Assembly: GCA_041738505.1 (NCBI GenBank)
Contig: JBGSPQ010000005.1
Coordinates: forward strand, 62,001-126,000
Direction of reading: 5' to 3'
DNA: 64,000 nt
Source: JBGSPQ01 sp041738505
Lineage (GTDB): Bacteria; Patescibacteriota; Gracilibacteria; UBA1369
How positions within the stretch are numbered: position 1 is the stretch's first letter; each line of letters begins with the position of its first letter. Shown here in pieces: positions 60,642-64,000 of the stretch. A model generated the notes under the pieces. That model searched no databases. It saw only the letters and a program-made list of their open reading frames with translations, and was not told the DNA's origin. The translations under genes and the position numbers were made by a program.

Positions 60642-62306
60642 TTAGAATCCGAAAGGAACCTCCGTTTCCGCGGGTGTTTCTTCGACGACGGGTTCGGTGG
60701 TTGCCGGCGTGGTTTCAGTGGTTTCCTCCGTTGTATCGGTTGTGGCGTTTGAATCGATTACCTCCTCATCGGCGGAAGTATCGGCCCCGGTTTTGTTATA
60801 TGTAACAGTAAAGGAAACCGTCTCCGACTTGTTGCCGTCGGGATCCACCGCGTAAACCGTATAGGAGTTTTCACCGGATTTAAGGTTGCCCAGCGACTCG
60901 GAGGCCACATACGACCATGTTGAAGCGCCCGCCGTAAATCTGGAAAGAGTGTATCCGTTAACCACAACTTTTTCCGCCCCGCCCACAGACCCGGAAATCG
61001 TAACAGTGTCCGTACTGACCGTGGAAGATTCGCTTCCGTTATAGGTAAGCACTTTTGGCGCCGCCAAATCACCCGACACCTCCACCTTGTCCTTTTCATA
61101 GGTGATAATGATTCTTGCTGCACTGCTCTTGTTCCCGTCTTTATCATATGCGTAAACCCTGTAAGTATTATCCCCGGAAGCAATGTTTCCGAAAGTTTCG
61201 GAGACATTGTAGCTCCAGACCGAATCCCCTTCTTTAAACTGACTTAAAACATATGAGTCCGATTTACCGTTAACTTCGCTTTCCACAACAACTTTCGTCA
61301 CATTTGAACCAACCGTGCCTTTAATCACCAGCTTGCCCACATCCGTTATGGTATCAACGGGTTCGGTAATTTCGGGAGTGCTCACAGGATTGTTTTCATC
61401 ATCAGTCTCTTCATCGGTATTATTCACCGTATCAGCCTCATCTGCATTCGCGTCAGCATCGGTCTCTTCGTCTGGATTTGACTCATCCGCGGATGAGTCC
61501 CCCTCAACGGTTTCGGTATCTTCATCTGTCAATTCCGTATCTACGGAAGTATTAGCGGACACGCTGAAATCGGTTGGAGCGCTGTCCTCTTTGACATTCC
61601 ATTTGTACCAGGAAGTAGTTTTAAAATCATCATCAACGGCGCTGAGCAGAGAAGGACTCTTGTTTTCTTCAAAAGCCCTGAGAGCGGCCGCATCCAGATA
61701 CAACTGCTGACCCACTCCGACGGTAAACGAATCAGCCACCCTTTCATTTCCTTCAACCTGAATCATAACATCAACTTTAACATCACCTTCAAAAACCCTC
61801 ACAATCTGCTCCACATCACTATCCACCGCAAACACCGTACCCGTAGCCGTCACCTTTAAATTTTTTGTCCTCACTTCATAAATGGCCTCTCTTACTCCGG
61901 CGCTCTTTTGACCGTTCAACCACAGCTGTCCGTTATCAAGATTGAGCACAATCGTTTCCCGGTCACTGGTTTTTTCCACATCCGTAAGAGTAACCGCCGT
62001 ATCCGCCCCCATTCTTATTAAAGTTTCGTTAAAAAAGCTCAGCACCACTTTGCTCCCGAAAGAGGATTTCAAAGAATCGCCCAAAAGCAGTTTGGTCCCG
62101 CTGAAAGCATTGTCCCAATCGGTATTTCCATAGGGAAGAACCTTGGCCTTACCCTCCGCCACATAAAAAAACACATCCGCCTTACCCTGCTTTCCGTAAT
62201 TCATAAAAAGCTGAAAGCCCAGCACGGCAATAACTCCGACACTTATCAAAATCAGAAAAGGAAGTAAATAGTCTAACGGTTTTTTTCGCCTTGGTATTCT
62301 GCGCAT
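60642..62306 (-). CDS. FecR-domain surface protein with two Ig-like repeats
   Basis: A protein of 554 residues with one N-terminal anchor (YLLPFLILISVGVIAVLGFQ). A FecR-type domain lies at about 45-190 (GTKLLLGDSLKSSFGSKVVL, NLDNGQLWLNGQ, KVTATGTVFAVDSDVEQIVR). A Glu/Asp/Thr-rich linker follows, then two similar Ig-like repeats (SQFKEGDSVWSYNVSETFGN...GDNTYRVYAYDKDGNKS and SRFTAGASTWSYVASESLGN...GENSYTVYAVDPDGNKS). A Thr/Glu/Pro tail ends it. There is no sigma or TonB gene nearby, so FecR here is probably a structural module of a surface protein rather than an anti-sigma regulator. Confidence 0.8.
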   Translation of the reverse strand: MRRIPRRKKPLDYLLPFLILISVGVIAVLGFQLFMNYGKQGKADVFFYVAEGKAKVLPYGNTDWDNAFSGTKLLLGDSLKSSFGSKVVLSFFNETLIRMGADTAVTLTDVEKTSDRETIVLNLDNGQLWLNGQKSAGVREAIYEVRTKNLKVTATGTVFAVDSDVEQIVRVFEGDVKVDVMIQVEGNERVADSFTVGVGQQLYLDAAALRAFEENKSPSLLSAVDDDFKTTSWYKWNVKEDSAPTDFSVSANTSVDTELTDEDTETVEGDSSADESNPDEETDADANADEADTVNNTDEETDDENNPVSTPEITEPVDTITDVGKLVIKGTVGSNVTKVVVESEVNGKSDSYVLSQFKEGDSVWSYNVSETFGNIASGDNTYRVYAYDKDGNKSSAARIIITYEKDKVEVSGDLAAPKVLTYNGSESSTVSTDTVTISGSVGGAEKVVVNGYTLSRFTAGASTWSYVASESLGNLKSGENSYTVYAVDPDGNKSETVSFTVTYNKTGADTSADEEVIDSNATTDTTEETTETTPATTEPVVEETPAETEVPFGF

Positions 62307-62330
62307 ATATTAAACAAAAATTATATGCTT

Positions 62331-62360
62331 AATATAGAGTATTTTATCTTTTACTGTAAA
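62331..62360 (-). promoter_or_regulatory. Candidate promoter for the FecR-domain gene
   Basis: On the minus strand TTTACA, an 18-base spacer and TATATT lie 25-54 bases before the start at 62306. A nearby TATAAT (62320-62325) could be an alternative -10. Confidence 0.4.
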
Positions 62361-62366
62361 TAGAAT

Positions 62367-63794
62367 TTAAAGGCCGATCTCCTTTTTTAAAGCGTTGATA
62401 TCGCGCGTAATCCTGCTATCGGCGCTCATTTCGGATATGATCTTATTGCAGGCGTGCAAAACGGTTGTATGGTTGCGTCCGCTGAAAGCCTCTCCGATAG
62501 TCTCATAGGAATATTCCAAAATTTCCCTTATCAGATACATACAAATCTGCCTTGGAATCATAAATTCCTTGCGCCTGTCATCACCGATCAAATCACTTCT
62601 CGTAAGTTTATAATACTGGGCAACTATATCTATAACATCCTCGGAATTTCTGACCACCAAAATTTTATTACCGGAATCAACATTAAGCGAATCAAAGTCG
62701 GTATCACTGCAACAACGCCTGATACTGGCCGCCACCGACTTGATGGTGGGAGTTGTCTGCATCAGCTGGGCCTCGGCGATTGCATTCTTTAATACACCCT
62801 CCAAATCCCTGATATTGGTCTTTACATTGAAAGCGATAAACTTCAACACCTCCGGATCCACCAAAACCTGCTCCTCCGTACACATGGAATTAAGTATTGC
62901 GAGACGAGTTTCATAATCGGGAAGTTGAACCTCCACCACCATTCCCATGTTAAATCTGCTCTTTAACCTCTCCTCCAAGCCGTCCAGATCGTTGGGAGCC
63001 TTGTCCGAACTTAGCACAATCTGTTTTCCCGCGTCATAAAGTTCATTAAAAGTATGAAAAAATTCCTGCTGAGTGGAAGCTTTGTTTCCAAAAAACTGGA
63101 TATCGTCCACAATCAGACAATCCACCTTCCTGTATTTTTCCTTGAAGGTTTTTGTATGCTTTTTGCCTATGGCATCAACGATTTCATTCATGAACTTTTC
63201 CGATGTCATATAAACTACGTTCTTCCCGGGATGATGTCTTAAAAGCTCATGGCCGACCCCCTGCAAAAGATGGGTTTTTCCGCGACCGGTGCCCCCGTAT
63301 AAAAACAGTGGATTGTAAATTCCACCCGGCTTGTTGGCGACCGCCATACACGCGGCGTGAGCCAGACGGTTTTCCTGACCGGGAATAAAACTATGCAGAG
63401 TGTAATCGGGATTAAACATTTTACTGCGCATCCCCTCCTCCAGAATAAGCTCCTGCTTATTTGGGACTTTCCTGGCGGATTTTCCCCCACCCTCAAGTTC
63501 GCGGAACAGTTTTAAATCAACCTTATTGGGATGTTCCTGATCGGCCAGAACACCCTTGACCTCAAAAATCAGATTCTTAATTGAAGGATCGATTTCCCGG
63601 GCGGCCTGATAAATTTTTACATCAAATCTGGTGCGGATAAAATCACAGGAAATTTGAGTGGGAAGAGCCACCACCATATCACCGTTTTCAACCCGGCTTA
63701 TAATTGAATCCTTAAAAAAAGATAAAATTGAAGCTTTCCCAATTGATGGGGCGAGACTCGTGAGTATCGTCTCCCACATGAATTTGTGATCCAT
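62367..63794 (-). CDS. dnaA: Chromosomal replication initiator protein DnaA
   Basis: AAA+ ATPase that opens the replication origin. Walker A is in FLYGGTGRGKTHLLQGVGHE, Walker B in VDCLIVDDIQFFGNKAS, and sensor motifs follow. The C-terminal domain IV has FSGRNHTTVLHACNKI, which reads DnaA boxes. It has 475 residues with a short domain II. The start is at 63794; Met at 63779 (MWETIL) aligns better with some homologues and is an alternative. dnaN is not next to it; the FecR gene follows instead. Confidence 0.96.
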   Translation of the reverse strand: MDHKFMWETILTSLAPSIGKASILSFFKDSIISRVENGDMVVALPTQISCDFIRTRFDVKIYQAAREIDPSIKNLIFEVKGVLADQEHPNKVDLKLFRELEGGGKSARKVPNKQELILEEGMRSKMFNPDYTLHSFIPGQENRLAHAACMAVANKPGGIYNPLFLYGGTGRGKTHLLQGVGHELLRHHPGKNVVYMTSEKFMNEIVDAIGKKHTKTFKEKYRKVDCLIVDDIQFFGNKASTQQEFFHTFNELYDAGKQIVLSSDKAPNDLDGLEERLKSRFNMGMVVEVQLPDYETRLAILNSMCTEEQVLVDPEVLKFIAFNVKTNIRDLEGVLKNAIAEAQLMQTTPTIKSVAASIRRCCSDTDFDSLNVDSGNKILVVRNSEDVIDIVAQYYKLTRSDLIGDDRRKEFMIPRQICMYLIREILEYSYETIGEAFSGRNHTTVLHACNKIISEMSADSRITRDINALKKEIGL

Positions 63795-63886
63795 ACTTTA
63801 ACAGCGGCTAATAGTTTTTCTCCAAAAAAGCAGGGGTATATTAAACGCTTTTTTTGGCCTCTACAAGCACTCCACCCCCTTGACAC

Positions 63887-63895
63887 AATATACCA
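63887..63895 (-). promoter_or_regulatory. Candidate extended -10 promoter for dnaA
   Basis: On the minus strand TGGTATATT is an extended -10 about 95 bases before the dnaA ATG. It lies next to the palindrome at 63902, which would overlap the -35 region. Confidence 0.4.
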
Positions 63896-63901
63896 TTATT
63901 T

Positions 63902-63913
63902 GGGGCGCGCCCC
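63902..63913. repeat. G/C-only palindrome upstream of dnaA
   Basis: GGGGCGCGCCCC is a perfect 12-bp palindrome inside an otherwise A/T-rich gene-free stretch (63795-64000). It covers the spacer and -35 zone of the candidate dnaA promoter. I see no canonical DnaA box (TTATNCACA) in the 206 bases up to the window end. Confidence 0.55.
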
Positions 63914-64000
63914 CCGTCTTCATACTACTTGTTGATTTTTTTTGTGACCAAAAAATATTTACCAAAACTTTCAATGATACCTGAAATCACATTGCTCCCA

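Noticed and set aside
1..64000. UGA recoded to glycine as in some Gracilibacteria
   Set aside because: TGA ends manC, gpmI, ftsX, recO and others at the expected protein length, and genes contain no internal TGA.
1..64000. CRISPR arrays, insertion sequences, rRNA genes, known riboswitches
   Set aside because: I looked for regular direct repeats, transposase motifs and conserved RNA blocks and saw none; the only tandem DNA repeat is the coding one at 54385.

Overview
The window reads as a chromosome segment of a bacterium with a small genome from the Candidate Phyla Radiation (Patescibacteria). It looks closest to the Peregrinibacteria/Gracilibacteria side, but this is inference. The reasons are tightly packed genes in long same-strand runs, several giant secreted proteins of unknown function, a short Mur ligase, a stand-alone riboflavin kinase, and several archaeal-looking enzymes and regulators. 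TGA clearly ends many genes (manC, ftsX, recO and others), so the UGA-to-glycine recoding of some Gracilibacteria does not apply here. About 45 start codons were read and none is preceded by a Shine-Dalgarno sequence. Leaders are short and A/T-rich, while sigma-70 promoters are often close to consensus, several with an extended -10 (TGnTATAAT).

Layout. Positions 1-7658 (+) hold one run: TPR fragment, prepilin peptidase, gpmI, manC, a mannose-isomerase-type cupin, and an unusual SecD-SecF fusion carrying a parvulin domain. Positions 7671-9633 are a small accessory patch: a long inverted repeat, an A/T-rich HNH nuclease gene that runs into tRNA-Arg(UCG), two small unknown genes and a DUF1858 protein. 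Positions 9630-16926 (+) hold priA, trpS, pyrG, a PilC-N-like membrane protein, lgt and a small membrane protein. Positions 16942-28412 (-) hold a long housekeeping run; read in its direction of transcription it is tpiA, hpf, an O-antigen-ligase-like protein, riboflavin kinase, a MurE-like ligase, truB, a WecA-like transferase, dnaG, rpoD, greA and a PEGA protein.

Positions 28471-40104 (+) are the most unusual part: a near-consensus promoter, four genes (188 aa, 1922 aa, a 54-aa lipoprotein, and a 1660-aa secreted protein with six Cys-started modules) and a terminator. This looks like a single 11.6-kb unit for a surface apparatus of unknown function. Positions 40175-50707 hold holA, glnA facing a TrmB-type regulator with a 24-bp palindrome between them, an SLH-anchored beta-helix protein, gatCA, and a run with a RibL-like FAD synthetase, ftsX and recO. 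Positions 50699-64000 hold a Rel protein with a damaged hydrolase site, a large Pro/Glu-repeat membrane protein, a Yip1 protein, a K+-independent H+-pyrophosphatase, rplY, ybaB, mltG, a FecR/Ig-like surface protein and dnaA.

The genes together describe a cell-envelope-rich, metabolically modest cell: GDP-mannose and undecaprenyl-linked glycan synthesis, lipoprotein modification, S-layer anchoring, murein processing, Sec export with a built-in folding catalyst, and core replication and transcription genes. No insertion sequence, CRISPR array or rRNA was seen. No gene-free stretch exceeds 300 bases; the longest is 42511-42800, described under the palindrome.
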